The position numbers and the translations under genes were made by a program. Shown here piece by piece: positions 49,501 to 64,000 of a DNA stretch of 64,000 nucleotides. Numbering within the stretch: position 1 is the stretch's first letter; each line of letters begins with the position of its first letter. This stretch comes from Blasia pusilla. Lineage: Eukaryota; Marchantiophyta; Marchantiopsida; Blasiales. Location: positions 30,566,001-30,630,000 of the forward strand of contig CM114272.1 of the NCBI GenBank assembly GCA_050084515.1, written 5' to 3'. The notes beneath the pieces are model-generated. The model did not search any database and was not told where the DNA came from. It was given only the letters and a program-made list of their open reading frames with translations.

Positions 49501-49679
49501 CTCCCAAGTCTCCTCCACTGGCATACTAGAGGGAGAGGACGATGCCATTGGCTGCTACGCAACCCCCTCACAAGATGATACACCCTTAGCTACACCATCA
49601 TCTGAGCAAATAACTCCTCCACCAGCATGAGCAACCAACTCCACATGCCCAGCCATTACATCCCATTTACTCCAAGGAT

Positions 49680-50800
49680 TCAAAATACTACTCTCCTCGC
49701 TTCAACCGATGCCTCTACCGTCCCGGTAGCCATCGAGCTCATTACAAGGGGTGGAAGACCCACAGACATAGTCCGAAGTCGACGCTGCTCGGCCATACCA
49801 AGACTCAAAATCCAAGTCAAACAATTTAGGTCCATGGCCTGACCCAACACATGACGTCGTGAAGCCTCAGAAATAGAAGCAACCGCCACGCCAAAGAGTA
49901 AATCCCATCGCACGCTCTCTCTCATCGCGTTAGGCTCCACCAATCCCCGCACATGAGAATCCCATACAAGCCCCGACCACCTTCCTGTAGGCATGTGACC
50001 GGGAAAACTCACAAATGTGGGTAGTGCCATCCTAGGCTGGCCCACAGGGTTCACCACTGCGCCATGGGTGACCGATCAATAATCCTCACCACTTGAGAAA
50101 GTCGCCCAGTATCCAAGATACTATCCACTGTAAGGCGAGGATCCGGCCGCATCGCATCATATGCTCGACGTAGAACCTCCCTAGGCAACAAGTTTGTCCA
50201 CCACAAGCGTGGGCGATGTGCCGCTGTGAGCCAACTCGCACAGATTCAACAACAACACCGCTGGTCCAATCCAAGAGCGCACCTCATGAACACTCGCCAT
50301 CATCCGGGTCCGAGTGTCACCCAACAATGGAACATTCTCCAGAATGTAAGCTAGAGCACGTGCCTGATGAACCTGAAGATGTCGTAACACCCGTAACATC
50401 TCCCAAAACAATCGAGACCTAGGGTCATGTAATCCCTCACCACGACCAGCACGTGTATGACCCTGACATGGCCATCAAGCAATCACCAAATCCACAGGAC
50501 CAATTCTCTCAAGGTCCTGCACCCCCAACAATGCAATCTATGATGGTAAAGCACGCTGGTACCCACGAATAGGCGATGGCGGCAACAACTCAGGATATCT
50601 CCGCATCAAGCGACCAATATGTCGGGATGAGACTCTCTGGGCCGTCTCATCTCGCTCCACATATACGTATCTCCAAGACAGAATACCGGCTGCAACATGC
50701 ACCAAACCAATGCTAATCCCACCAAAGAGATCTAACACACAAATGCCCTCCGCGAATCTTTGCCATACAATGGGTGTAGTATCCAAAGGGATAACCAATC
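49680..50800 (-). pseudogene. Element B C5-cytosine DNA methyltransferase domain
   Basis: Motif I CVLDLFGGISIGL lies at about 50700-50740 and motif II RYVYVERDE near 50665. Motif IV WPCQG lies at 50462-50475, directly preceded by an in-frame TGA. Then come FWEMLRVLRHLQ and motif VI LENVPLLGD at about 50325-50342. Motifs IX-X with SEASRRHVLGQAMDLN lie near 49830. All catalytic blocks are present in order between protease and RT, as in element A, and B preserves the canonical Gln after the catalytic Cys. The Gln/Arg difference and scattered frameshifts show independent decay of the two copies. Confidence 0.87.
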
Positions 50801-51059
50801 CCAGGCCAGTAGTAGGAGTCCGCGGTGGGGCCTCCTCTTCCTCGTGAGGTATAACCTCACACCAAGCCTCTCTGCACTAGGCGATCGGCCTCTGCCGTAG
50901 TGCACCGCTGAACTCCAAAGTGGCACATCCAACGATGAGGATGCCACTTTGCTGCAAAAATAGGGACCTCCTCTTCCTCCTCATGCGCAGGAGAATCCAT
51001 AGCGAAACATTACCCTCAAAAAGTCTCTAGCCAAGTGACTACTCCACTAAAACCACCCA

Positions 51060-51953
51060 CAGGATGCTAACACTTTGTTGGGAAGACCCTCTGGTCGAGC
51101 CCCGGCATAAATCTCACAGAACTTGGCTCATACATCCATCCCGGACTGCCAACCTGGTCTATAAGACGCTGTCTCGATCCAAGTAATCCATCTGAAAACC
51201 CATCGGGTACAATCGCTCCTCCAACTAGTACATCATACGACTCGGCTGATGTGACTACCATGAGATACTCCCAACCGGGGAGCTATCGATCGCATGATCT
51301 GTCTCAACTGTCATGAAAAAACTTCTCCCGTGTCATGAATTGAGACCTATCATTGGCTCCTCCAAGTGATGTTTGAATGTGGAATGGGCAAGGCTCAAGC
51401 TCGACCTCCGAATACCCAAACCAATACATGCCGCCTTTCCCAACATCAAGGTTGGGCACCGAGTCTAACAAGACTCTATCTGGTCTATACACCTGTCTGT
51501 AGGACTCACCAATCGGAAGATCCCACTCCGGTTGTCCAACATACATACACCAGTGTAAGCCTCTCACGATCAATGGCTGGCCGGGCTGGTAATGCATCCA
51601 TCTTCGCCGCTTTGCACTTTGCCGCCAAGTAGCACCGGTACTCAATGCTACTCGACATAGAGGGTCGCTCCACCGCAACACCCTCATCCACCTCAACACG
51701 TGTAGCGAAGAACACCCCACGTTCACACAACGCGTGTCGCTAATCGAAATAAAGGAGCTAAGTCAACTCCTAAAGCCATCAACTCCGTGGATCGAAAACA
51801 ATGGGGATCCCAACACCGAAGTTTCCATCCGCAATCTTGCATTGGATCTTTGCATCCGTGTCTACTACACGCAATGTAGATGCCTCGGTCCCCACTCGGC
51901 TCAATAGGCTGCGTAGGAACCATGGATGGAGTCCTAAGCACCTCGGACAACAA
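51060..51953 (-). pseudogene. Element B aspartic protease region
   Basis: The protease centre reads RVLLDS near 51470, where a one-base loss shifts the frame so that the DSGAQPL of element A becomes DSVPNL. The conserved LEPCPFHIQTSLGGAN follows, and SYDVLVGGAIVPDGF lies near 51210. The upstream part matches the 346-codon frame of element A in segments. Confidence 0.7.
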
Positions 51954-52063
51954 GAATGACGGGAAGCCTAGTCGCCTCCCGGCTCACCCCTCTGTGGGTC
52001 CAACTCCACAATAGCACCACGTGGCTCGGCGCTCAGTGGCTCCTCTAAATCTGCACTGATGCC

Positions 52064-53640
52064 TCAACCTATCTTTGCACTCGCCATATAAGAGAGATCA
52101 TCCCCTCCATAAGAGGTGAAGCCCTGCTCCCGAACCTGATCTATCTTTGGATTCCGACCATAGTAGCCAACTCTGCTCCAATCAAGCTCAATCTGGCGAC
52201 CATAGGCGACTCTGTCGTAGTGGTAGGGGTAGCCACCGTGAGGCTCTCCAACCACCGGTCCACCTCTACCACCCCTACCACCTCTACCACCTCGGCCTCT
52301 CGGAGCTACTCCACCACGGCCACGGCCTGATCTCAACTCTTGATGAAGATCAAAGCAACGCTCTCGAGGATGACCTAGTCTCCCGCAATGATCACACTGC
52401 GAGTTGGGGCCGATGAGGCCCATCCTCCAAAGTCCGTCTCCCATCCTCTTGGGGACAAAACTTCCTAACATGATCACCTCCACATGTCCAACATGACTGT
52501 CTTCTTGTTGGGGAAGCAAATGAAGGCAATGGTCTCTGTACAAATGTCCCTCTAGGACTTGGTGAGGTCGCGTGTACCCCCCACGACTCCCACTACTACT
52601 ATCACCACCACTACTATGAGACTGTGAGGTGGGCGGCTGAACACGAAGTAGTAGTTGTATCCCCTCTGAATGCGGATGTCACCACTCTCTCCTTCACCAT
52701 GTTAAGCTCAATCTTCTCGGATAGAGCAAACACATGGGTCAATGTGGTGAATCATCACTCATAAGAGTAGCATCACGCACCCTACGGCGCAAATCTCTGT
52801 CCAAGATCCCATACCAAAATTGGATCTGCTGATCCTCGCCACACCCTGGGTAACTGAAATCAAGCGTCGCATACGCGTGTATGCCTCACGAAGACTCTCA
52901 CTAGTCTTTCGCTCAAAGTCCTGAAGATTCCTCAACTTCTCCGTCTTCACTCCTTTATAGTTCTTCTTCAACCTCTTGAAGAACTCTACAACCGGGCTAA
53001 ACGATGGTGGGGCACTAGTACCTCCACTAGTACCCCCACTAGTACCTCCACTGGTACCCCCACTCCGGCTCGTACTCGTACCACTCAACGTCGGGCTGGT
53101 GGCATAGTAGGAGCACTACTACCAATACCACCATGGGTGATAGACACATAGCCTGGAGACCAATATTGTCTCCATGCCTCAATCTCAACAACATGGTCCT
53201 TCCTAAACTCATGGTAATCATCCATGGGTGGTCCTTCCAAGTGCTGAAACAACCCCTTCCAAACCAAGAAGGGTGTAAACAACGTGGCGTTCCGCAACAT
53301 ATGCATATCACACCACGTATCAAACTCCTGCATGAAGTCCTCCAACTCAATGGTACCCACTGCACCCGAGTATCGTCGTGGGCCCTTCATGGCCCCATAT
53401 CCACCGTCCATGTCCCAAATCAATGGAGCTGCAACACTCGATAACAACGTAGAAGACTCGGTGTTTGGAACACCCTCGTCCTCCTCTTCATCAACCGTCG
53501 GAAGTGGAAAAGGTAGCCGATACCTAAATCCACTCCGTGTGAAACCCACCATCGCACTTTACGGTCCCCAACCACCACCCGGCAAATATGACCAACGCCG
53601 ATGCCGCACCACCACCAAATTACCAAGTGACGTCGATGTC
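52064..53640 (-). pseudogene. Element B gag
   Basis: The N-terminal part (53085-53552, 155 codons open) contains ELEDFMQEFDTWCDMHML and FQHLEGPPMDDYHEF, a retrotransposon capsid-like region. A Ser/Gly/Thr repeat (four copies of SGGT, near 53050) is followed by VEFFKRLKKNYKGVKTEKL and ESLREAYTRMRRLISVTQG. The nucleocapsid knuckle CDHCGRLGHPRERC lies near 52390, followed by an RG/RGG-rich basic tail. Frameshifts lie near 53090 and 52750. Confidence 0.8.
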
Positions 53641-54471
53641 GCTATACTATTCTAGCTCTACTAGCTATGGGTGTAGGCAACCTAACTTGTCATCACCACA
53701 AGAAGTCTCCCACAACCTACTCGTCATCCCTCCAGCCTCACTACCGGTAGCACACAGGAGTAACACTACTCGAAATCGATCAACCTAACAATGGGCGCGC
53801 AAGCAAGAAGCACGATGGAGGGGATCCAAACACAGGAAATCCAACGACAACCCTCCAATCGCAAATGGAAATCAAGGTAACACAATCCACCAAACGTGGT
53901 GCCCTCTGAATCCACAAAACCCACCACACAATTCTAACGCAATAGCTACTCCGCCGCGGGTCGATGACGTGCTAGTCGAACGCGCAGCACCTGAAAATAT
54001 CACCTACATGGAGAGGCTACACCGTACTATGCGCTAGAGGTACATCAACCAAAAACCTGAGATGCATAAAGCGCCTAACACATCTCCGAATAGCACCAAA
54101 TGAGCTACAACAACAGACACCGGCATAGTTAAGAACTCGGCAGTTAAGCGTCCTCCAGGCAGAATAGCCCAAAGATGGGTGACCAGTTATGCAAAACTCA
54201 AATCCCAAATCCTGCAAAAATTGCCTCACGCCCAAGCAAACAAGCTTGCTTGCTTGCTCCTTGCTCCTTACTCCGCCTCTCACGCCCACTCGCCCCGAGC
54301 TACCACGAGTTGCCTCGAAGCGCTTCTTTCCCAACCAACCGCGCTCCAGATTCACACCTCCAACATAGGCCACAAGCCACGAACATCCACGGCTGAGTAC
54401 ACAATCAGCCTAACCAGATCCTACTGATCTACAATCGAAGCTACCATCGATCTACTCCAGTTCTTTGAGTG

Positions 54472-54836
54472 AAATCCGTGAAAGATCTACTGTCATAAAA
54501 CACGTTTATAATCACATACAATCGAGCCAAACCCACTCCACGATGGGAGAATCTAGGTCGAAGCTTGTGGGAAACACCATAGCCAAGAGCTCTACTCACT
54601 ACCAAGGCTAACTCCCAACGCAACAGCTCAACTCAAAGAACTGACTGTTCTTTGAGGGCAAGCCACCTTATATCCTCCAACCTAAGAGCGGGCCCTACTG
54701 GGAAAGTCACCCCCAAGTGAGTAACCCCCAACCCTATGTATGGAACCGCATCTCTACCAAGCCACTACGGTCCTACATAAGGAATGGCCTCTACCAGCAC
54801 ACCATACTCTACGACATAATCCGTATGGTCATGACA
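54472..54836 (-). repeat. A1 repeat (5' terminal unit) of element B
   Basis: Minus strand: TGTCATGACCATACGG... to CACGGATTTCA, followed directly by the leader (CTCAAAGAACTGGAG). There is no B-type sequence between it and the leader, unlike an ordinary 5' LTR. Confidence 0.88.
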
Positions 54837-55067
54837 TAGAGCTCTTGGTTATGGTGGTTCCCGCAAGCTTCGACCTGGATTCTCCCATCGTGGAATGGGT
54901 TTGGCTCGATTGTATGTGATTCTATACGTGTTTTATGACAATAGGTCTTTCACAGATTTCAGTTGTGGTACACTTGTGTTTGTGGATGCTCTCGTCTATG
55001 TTATGTATGTAGATGAGTATGGTGTGTCAGCGATGTATGTTGTATGACGATGTGGATTCGCACGACA
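54837..55067 (+). repeat. Right part of the interrupted D-type unit
   Basis: Begins TAGAGCTCTTGG and ends TTCGCACGACA at 55067, followed by GATG (55068-55071). It is the continuation of 45464-45710. With A1 of element B it forms an inverted repeat of about 125-base arms. Confidence 0.85.
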
Positions 55068-55071
55068 GATG

Positions 55072-55158
55072 CCATGAGTTAGCATGGGATTGTGTGTGTT
55101 TGTGTGTATGTTCGTTGACAGCGATGTATGTTGTATAGCTATGTGTATGAGCACGACA
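55072..55158 (+). repeat. Right part of the interrupted X-type unit
   Basis: CCATGAGTTAGCATGGGATTG to GAGCACGACA matches the end of the solo unit at 35938-36574 and the 3' end of element A. It is the continuation of the unit broken at 45463. Confidence 0.75.
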
Positions 55159-55997
55159 CCTTGAATACACTACGAAGATATTCCAAGCTCCAATATGAAC
55201 AATGTGATAGTTGTATATCATATGCATAAACATCGTTATTTCCATTTGTACAGTCATAAAACACGACATCCGACTCAATCATGGAATTCAAACATACAAC
55301 TTATGATAGACGAAAAACTTCTCTAATCGCTCATCTGCCTCCCTTGTCCTTAGCTAATAGTGAGGTTCGGACCTTCTAACTCAAATCACCAATGTCACAA
55401 CTCTAATCACCAAAAATGCGCCACACAAAACAATAGTACTCTAATCAGCTTACACTAGGATGGAAATGCGTCAGAGTCTCAAGAGCGAGGAATAAGTTGC
55501 TGAAGAGAGACACGAGCCTTGATGGACGTCTTAAACGATAGTGGGCGTGATTTAGAAGAGCATGATCAAACGTTGGGTAGAAGGAGAAGAGCACAACACC
55601 CACAAGAGTTGGACTCAAAAGAGATTGCAACCTTGCTCGGATATTGGGTTCCGGTTAGAGACTTGTTTGAGTTCCATTAGGCCCTCAAGCATCAATTATA
55701 GTCCCTAGACTATTAATGAAGTGTTTCCCAAGTCTTAAATGCCCCACGTTGGTATTTGAACCTGTGATCTTGTGAGCTTGAGGGGTGATCCAAGATTTAT
55801 AGTTGCTTGCATATACTATGTGCATGTGGGACACATCCATCGTACCCAAGGAAATGTAGTGAGAATTGGAGGTAAGCATAATATATGTCACCCTCTAAAA
55901 ACACTAGCATGGTGGCCGCATCTCTTGCGAATCCATAGACTAGCATGATGGTCGCATCTCTTGCGAATCCAAAGAACACACAACACAATTCTACATG
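55159..55997. other. Repeat-derived DNA, no gene seen
   Basis: The minus strand of about 55170-55400 weakly resembles the Ty3-family 3' region beyond the PHD finger. The phrase CTCTTGCGAATCCA(A/T)AGA occurs twice near 55920 and 55960. No coding region was found. Confidence 0.4.
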
Positions 55998-56435
55998 TGT
56001 CATACCATGTCTTTTGTAGTGGAAGAACGAGTTTTCGTGCCATGCTTAGGTAGAGACCAGAGGTTGAGTCGAGTAGGTCATGGATGACCCTTTGGGAAGT
56101 ATGATAGGCTGCAAGAATAGGTTTTCCTTTGGTGTGGGCCCATTTGGAGATCATATGAGTTACTTACTATTCTTGGTAACTTCCTTAATTGTATGAGGTT
56201 TGCCTTTCTATTTGTGGAAAGTTTCTTTTGATCCATTATTGTATAATTGGGTCAAGTGATGACCATGGTGCGCAATTTACCATGGGGAGGACTTGGGGAA
56301 AGAGGGTATACCTCAAGGAGAGTGGGCTTGGAGAGTTCATTCTTTCCTTGTGAAACCTCTCAAGCATGAGAGGGCAGAGCTATAGTGCTCCTTGCCTTGT
56401 GATTAATCTCATCCTCTCACCATGGGAGTGGGTTT

Positions 56436-56470
<35 letters not shown>
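55998..56470 (+). repeat. Diverged X-type 5' terminal unit
   Basis: Starts TGTCATACCATGTCTTTTGT and then follows the X unit: TTGAGTCGAGTAGGTCA, TAGGTTTTCC, TATACCTCAAGGAGAG, AACCTCTCAAGCATGAG, GTGGGTTTGGTTGAG. It ends in a (GA)n run at 56440-56469. Confidence 0.6.
56440..56469. repeat. GA dinucleotide microsatellite
   Basis: About 15 uninterrupted GA units at the inner end of the diverged X-type unit. Confidence 0.95.
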
Positions 56471-56473
<3 letters not shown>

Positions 56474-56873
56474 GTGCGTGCTAACTTGTTTGCGACCTCG
56501 ACCTTGATAGTTTGCGGCCTTGAATGAGTGATGGCATCTTGTGAAGATGGATTAAGTTCTAGCCATAGAAGATCCTTTTCTTGAAGTCTTGAGATTGTAA
56601 CAAGATCTCGTTTTCCTTGTTATCCTCACTAGAGAGAGTGTTTGTGAGGTATTTGATAACTCCAGAGGGAAGACTTGATGAGAGAACATAACTTCTTATG
56701 TTCTTAGGGAAGACCTTTGTACTTGCAGAATGAGCGAGAGAATTCTTGAGGTTGGTTCAATTGGAATAGTTAAGAGATAATTTAGTCCTCTTGGGGAAAG
56801 AACTATATACTTAATGATCAAAACACTGAATTCGGAAGTTTCTAAGACATTACTTATAGATGCCCCAAATTTT

Positions 56874-56892
56874 TGGCGCCCCTGCCGGGGAC
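56874..56892 (+). promoter_or_regulatory. Primer-binding site resembling the tRNA-Asp 3' end
   Basis: TGGCGCCCCTGCCGGGGAC matches TGGCGCCGTTGCCGGGGA, the complement of plant tRNA-Asp and the known primer site of some plant Ty3/gypsy elements, at 16 of 18 positions. It lies about 400 bases inside the diverged X-type unit, as expected for a plus-strand element whose 5' end starts at about 55998. Confidence 0.65.
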
Positions 56893-57129
56893 TTGAATTC
56901 ATCACATGACTATTCCATCTTAAGGGGTATAATTGGTGCATAGCTTCGTTGTGAGACACAATAGAATGTCAATAACCTCCTTCCCAAATATTATCTTCTT
57001 TTAAGGTGTCTCACTGTTGGGCAATATTGAACTTCTAGAAAGCCATGGGATTTACACGGAGGGCTCTAGGGCAAGCTCAAGTGCGGGTCGGGCGTGCTCG
57101 GACTTGTCCGTTTCCGTGTAACCTTGATG

Positions 57130-57420
57130 AGGATCAAATTGAAAAATCGTGCAATAATCAATCAATGTCTAATCACACAAGGCCTAGAACTTCATGCACA
57201 ACTTGGGAGCGGATGCAACTTTGGAGTTAGAGCATTGAAAGATGCTCAAATTGAGTCACACACTTGGTAACAAATAGTTGGATACCAATACCAAACCTCA
57301 AGCAAGCTATACATTCCTTTTACTCCAAAATACCCCAACTCCTTGTTTGGGACGTTACACGAATCTTGCTGTCTGTAAAGGAAGAGGCAGCATTCATACT
57401 CTACCATATAGTGTTGGGAT
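57130..57420 (-). mobile_element. Ty3-family integrase fragment
   Basis: Aligned by eye to 13200-13400 of element A: the HHCC region and the segment before the core are recognisable (GATGCAACT.TGGAGT, AGAGCATTGAA, CAAGCAAGCTATAC, CCCCAACTCCT). A deletion separates a small upstream piece near 57150. It is heavily decayed. Confidence 0.6.
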
Positions 57421-57639
57421 GCTGATGATTCTTCCTTGAAATCCTACGTGCATCTCTATCCTCTTCATATCGCCTTAACCATCCCATCATGCATGAACAA
57501 TTTTTATGCGCGCAGAAGTTGTTCATAAGGAAACATGTGTCTGAGACTGTCTTATACTAAACAATGTGATGCACAAGCATGCTCCATATTTTCTCTCAAT
57601 ATCATTATTCCTACATATCATCGTCATATACTCTAAGTT

Positions 57640-57960
57640 AAAGACAACCCATCAACTCTTTCATGGTTCTCTCTCATTCTCTCTCTGTAAAATCAGCAAG
57701 AACTTAACTCCCATTCACACTCCATAACTCTCTTTCTGATGTCAAACTAAACTAACTCCCATGGTGAGAGGTTTGGATTACTCACAAAGCAAGGACCTTA
57801 GCTTCATTTGTCTTATCGAAGGAGGTCCAATAAACCGAGAATGAATGTTCCAATCTCTCTCCATGGGGTGTGCCTCAATTCTCTACTTCTCCCCCATGCT
57901 CCCTCTCTTTATTGACCATCTCCTAAATCTTAAACCTACTATTGTAGGTTTAAGATCTAG
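57640..57960 (-). repeat. Diverged X-type unit, opposite orientation
   Basis: Contains CTCATTCTCTCTCTGTAAA, GATGTCAAACTAAAC, CCCATGGTGAGAGGTTTGG and CTCTCTCCATGG in the order of the X unit of element A (25930-26425). With the unit at 55998 it brackets the integrase fragment. Confidence 0.55.
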
Positions 57961-59950
57961 GAGACAATTCCCAAAATAGAACGTTAATCTTTGAGAATGT
58001 GTTGAGTAGCCCGGCAGTAAATTATTTGAGGATATCTTGGGAAGGTTCCATTCACTTTGTGTAGACTTTTCTTTTGCTAAAATTTCATCAAAAAATCGTA
58101 ATACATCCAAGAAATGTCCTCAAGAGAGGTTTGGACGCTAGCTGCTCAAGGGTAGCAACTACCTTGATGTTATAAAAGAGGATGGCAGGCACTTTGTGAG
58201 AGGCTAAAACGTCGACAATGAGATGTGTGCATTCTTGGAGTAAAATTATCAAGTAATGGATGAGACCAGAAATAGAGTGTGCCCATCTTTAGGAAACCTT
58301 GTGAATTTTGGATGGATGTAGACACTCCCCTTCACGCTTCATAGGGGTTTGGGAAAAGGACAATATAGAGTAAAATTGGCCCACGATTTTGGAAAGGTCA
58401 TGATGGAGAAAAGGGATGGGACTACTCATCTGGGGATAAGAATGACTCAAAAGCGGGGGAAATCTGAGTCGGTATAGGGAAGTGAGGTATGATTTTTTTT
58501 TTGGGGGGGGTATGGTAGGATTTGGCTAGGCCGAAACAATGGCTCCAAAAAGCCAACATGATCCACAACCCAAGGACTCGTAGAGCCAAGAAAACCCATA
58601 TGGAGAAGAGGGAAGAGAAATGAGAAGGCATGTACAAATGCCACTGACTTGGACAAAATTAATATATTACCAATTCCATCCTCTGGAAAATGAGAAGTGA
58701 ATTAAAAAACTACAAAGAATGATGGACTCATGAGTCTTATCCCTGAGATAAAAAGGAGTCATCCCAAAGGATATGGAACAAACACCCAACAGTATAGATA
58801 GGTTCTAAAAGAGGCTTCCCTAAGATGCTGTTTCTTGGCACATGTTTTGCAATGGCAAGATACAGTCAGAAGTTTGGTGCAGGCATTCTTCCCCCAACAT
58901 GAAAGAGAATACGACTTTGTTGCAAATTCCAACAGCACATTGCAAGCAGGGTGCTTTCTCGACTGCAATGCTGTCCATATCTCCTCGGCACACGAAGTGG
59001 GAAACTCCCACAACCTGTTTTTCGCTTTCATCTGTGACGCTTCATGTCTCAAATGGCTGAGTCTGCACGAGTTTATCCATAATTTTCTTCATGGAATATC
59101 CATGGCCCACTGGTTATTTTCACTGAAATACCGAGGGTGCATTCTGACTGACTTGCAGAGAGGAAGATGGAAGAGTTGTGCACACTGGATACAGAACTTG
59201 AGACAGTTAAGACCTCAGAGCAAATCGCATGTGGACTAAAATTTTAACTCTTCAGGGATCAAGAGACCAAGGTTGCTATTCAAGTTGACAAGGTTGAAAC
59301 CATGTCCATGGGACAGCATCTGCTTGTGCAACCAACCACTTCAACTCCCCACACTCATATCCCATGTACTCCCATCATCGAGTATTTATCCCAGGTACAG
59401 CAGGAATGTCCATCGGCCTGCTCTTTCTTAAACTGGAGCATTCAGAAGAGGGTGAAATTGTCAATACTCCAATTGACTTACAGACAGATATGATGCAAAT
59501 GAATTCTACCTGATGCCATTTCATGCCAAAATTTACCGGTTCACAACTAGCTACACAAGACGTACTAGTACCAAACTGGTTCAAGATATATTCTGGGTCT
59601 CCCTTCTTCCATCTCTCTGCCTGCTAGTGTGGAAAAAAAAGTAGCCTTGCCCATGCTAACCAAACATATGAACGTTGTAGGTTATGATGCAGCTATGATC
59701 ACAATTCTCACCTTTTTTTGTGCTAGTACTAAATTCAAAGGGAAAGCTAAGCATGGATGCCACGGCTCTGTACGATGCAGAATCGCGGCATAGACCATAA
59801 CTTGCAAGAGATCTTGTCAACAGAACTTGGTAATCTAAATGAACTTAGCAGCACCGTGATGTGATTCACCAACTTGAGAAGTTTGTTTCAATCTATTCCT
59901 ACCGTGTTAGGCAGAAGAGAGAAAGAGGACCTGATGATTTGTAGACATGG
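57961..59950. other. Intergenic DNA 3' of the beta-glucosidase gene
   Basis: No gene is recognised. A 97-codon minus frame at 58759-59052 has several Cys/His (CNVLLEF, CHCKTCAKK) but no domain I know, and an overlapping plus frame of 134 codons covers the same bases. Neither is supported. Confidence 0.45.
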
Positions 59951-63992
<4,042 letters not shown>

Positions 63993-64000
63993 CTGGACAG

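Larger units (their letters stand above)
45711..54836 (-). mobile_element. Ty3/gypsy-type retrotransposon B with DNA methyltransferase, PHD remnant and split terminal repeats
   Basis: The element is 9126 bases, flanked by TAGA (45707-45710 and 54837-54840). On the minus strand it starts TGTCATGACCATACGG and ends TTTGCACGACA. Its order is A1 (54472-54836), leader, gag, protease, methyltransferase, RT, RNase H, integrase, PHD remnant, polypurine tract, B1 (46187-46292), A2 (45820-46182), B2 (45711-45819). A1 and A2 differ by about 2% plus several single-base indels. It inserted into an older D-type unit lying in the opposite direction, which confirms both boundaries. The coding region has frameshifts and at least one stop just before the methyltransferase WPC motif, so it is inactive as read. 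Confidence 0.88.

Noticed and set aside
54471-54961. Foldback DNA transposon suggested by the 125-base inverted repeat
   Set aside because: The inverted repeat is explained by element B inserting, in opposite orientation, into an older unit of its own family. Both target duplications fit that explanation.
58759-59239. Overlapping 97-codon minus and 134-codon plus open frames
   Set aside because: Neither contains a motif I can name, and they cover the same bases on opposite strands. The Cys/His content of the minus frame is suggestive but fits no zinc-finger spacing I know.

Overview
This is a nuclear plant chromosome segment. It holds spliced genes with GT-AG introns (a B-type cyclin-dependent kinase, an enolase-superfamily dipeptide epimerase, a family 1 beta-glucosidase), one intron-less zinc-finger gene, and long AT-rich stretches full of LTR-type retrotransposons. 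The host exons are GC-rich and the intergenic DNA is AT-rich. Nothing fixes the species. The kinase and the retrotransposon content fit a land plant outside the flowering plants (bryophyte- or lycophyte-like), but that is an inference.

Layout. 370-3230: an eroded plus-strand copy of a Ty3/gypsy-type element. 3231-7290: AT-rich DNA with a diverged tandem array near 5.5-6.96 kb. 7400-7560: a remnant of the same Ty3 family's 3' end. 8200-11770: an eroded minus-strand Ty1/copia element. 11832-26425: Ty3-type element A (minus strand), with a younger Ty1/copia element (18778-23709) inserted in its gag. 26430-29500: AT-rich DNA with a Helitron-like fragment. 29600-32644: the CDKB promoter and gene. 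35938-36574: a solo terminal unit of the Ty3 family. 38104-41702: dipeptide epimerase (minus). 42644-43108: zinc-finger gene (plus). 44700-55158: nested terminal units enclosing Ty3-type element B (45711-54836, minus). 55998-57960: fragments of related elements. 59951-63992: beta-glucosidase (minus), whose 5' end lies beyond the window.

The most unusual object is the Ty3-type family, seen as copies A, B and the eroded copy C. Its order is gag, protease, C5-cytosine DNA methyltransferase, reverse transcriptase, RNase H, integrase, PHD finger. The methyltransferase is directly visible in A and B, and the PHD finger in A, B and (eroded) C. The ends are also odd. Copy B reads A1 - coding region - B1 - A2 - B2, a split-direct-repeat layout I know from tyrosine-recombinase PAT/DIRS-type elements, yet this element encodes a DDE integrase and is flanked by a 4-bp target duplication. 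Copy A and the compact solo units can be derived from this plan by simple recombination.

All retrotransposon coding regions carry frameshifts or stops, so these copies look inactive. The repeats at the ends of B and of the inserted copia element differ by only a few percent, so the insertions are fairly recent. The four host genes look intact where they can be read. All gene models were made by eye from splice signals and family conservation.
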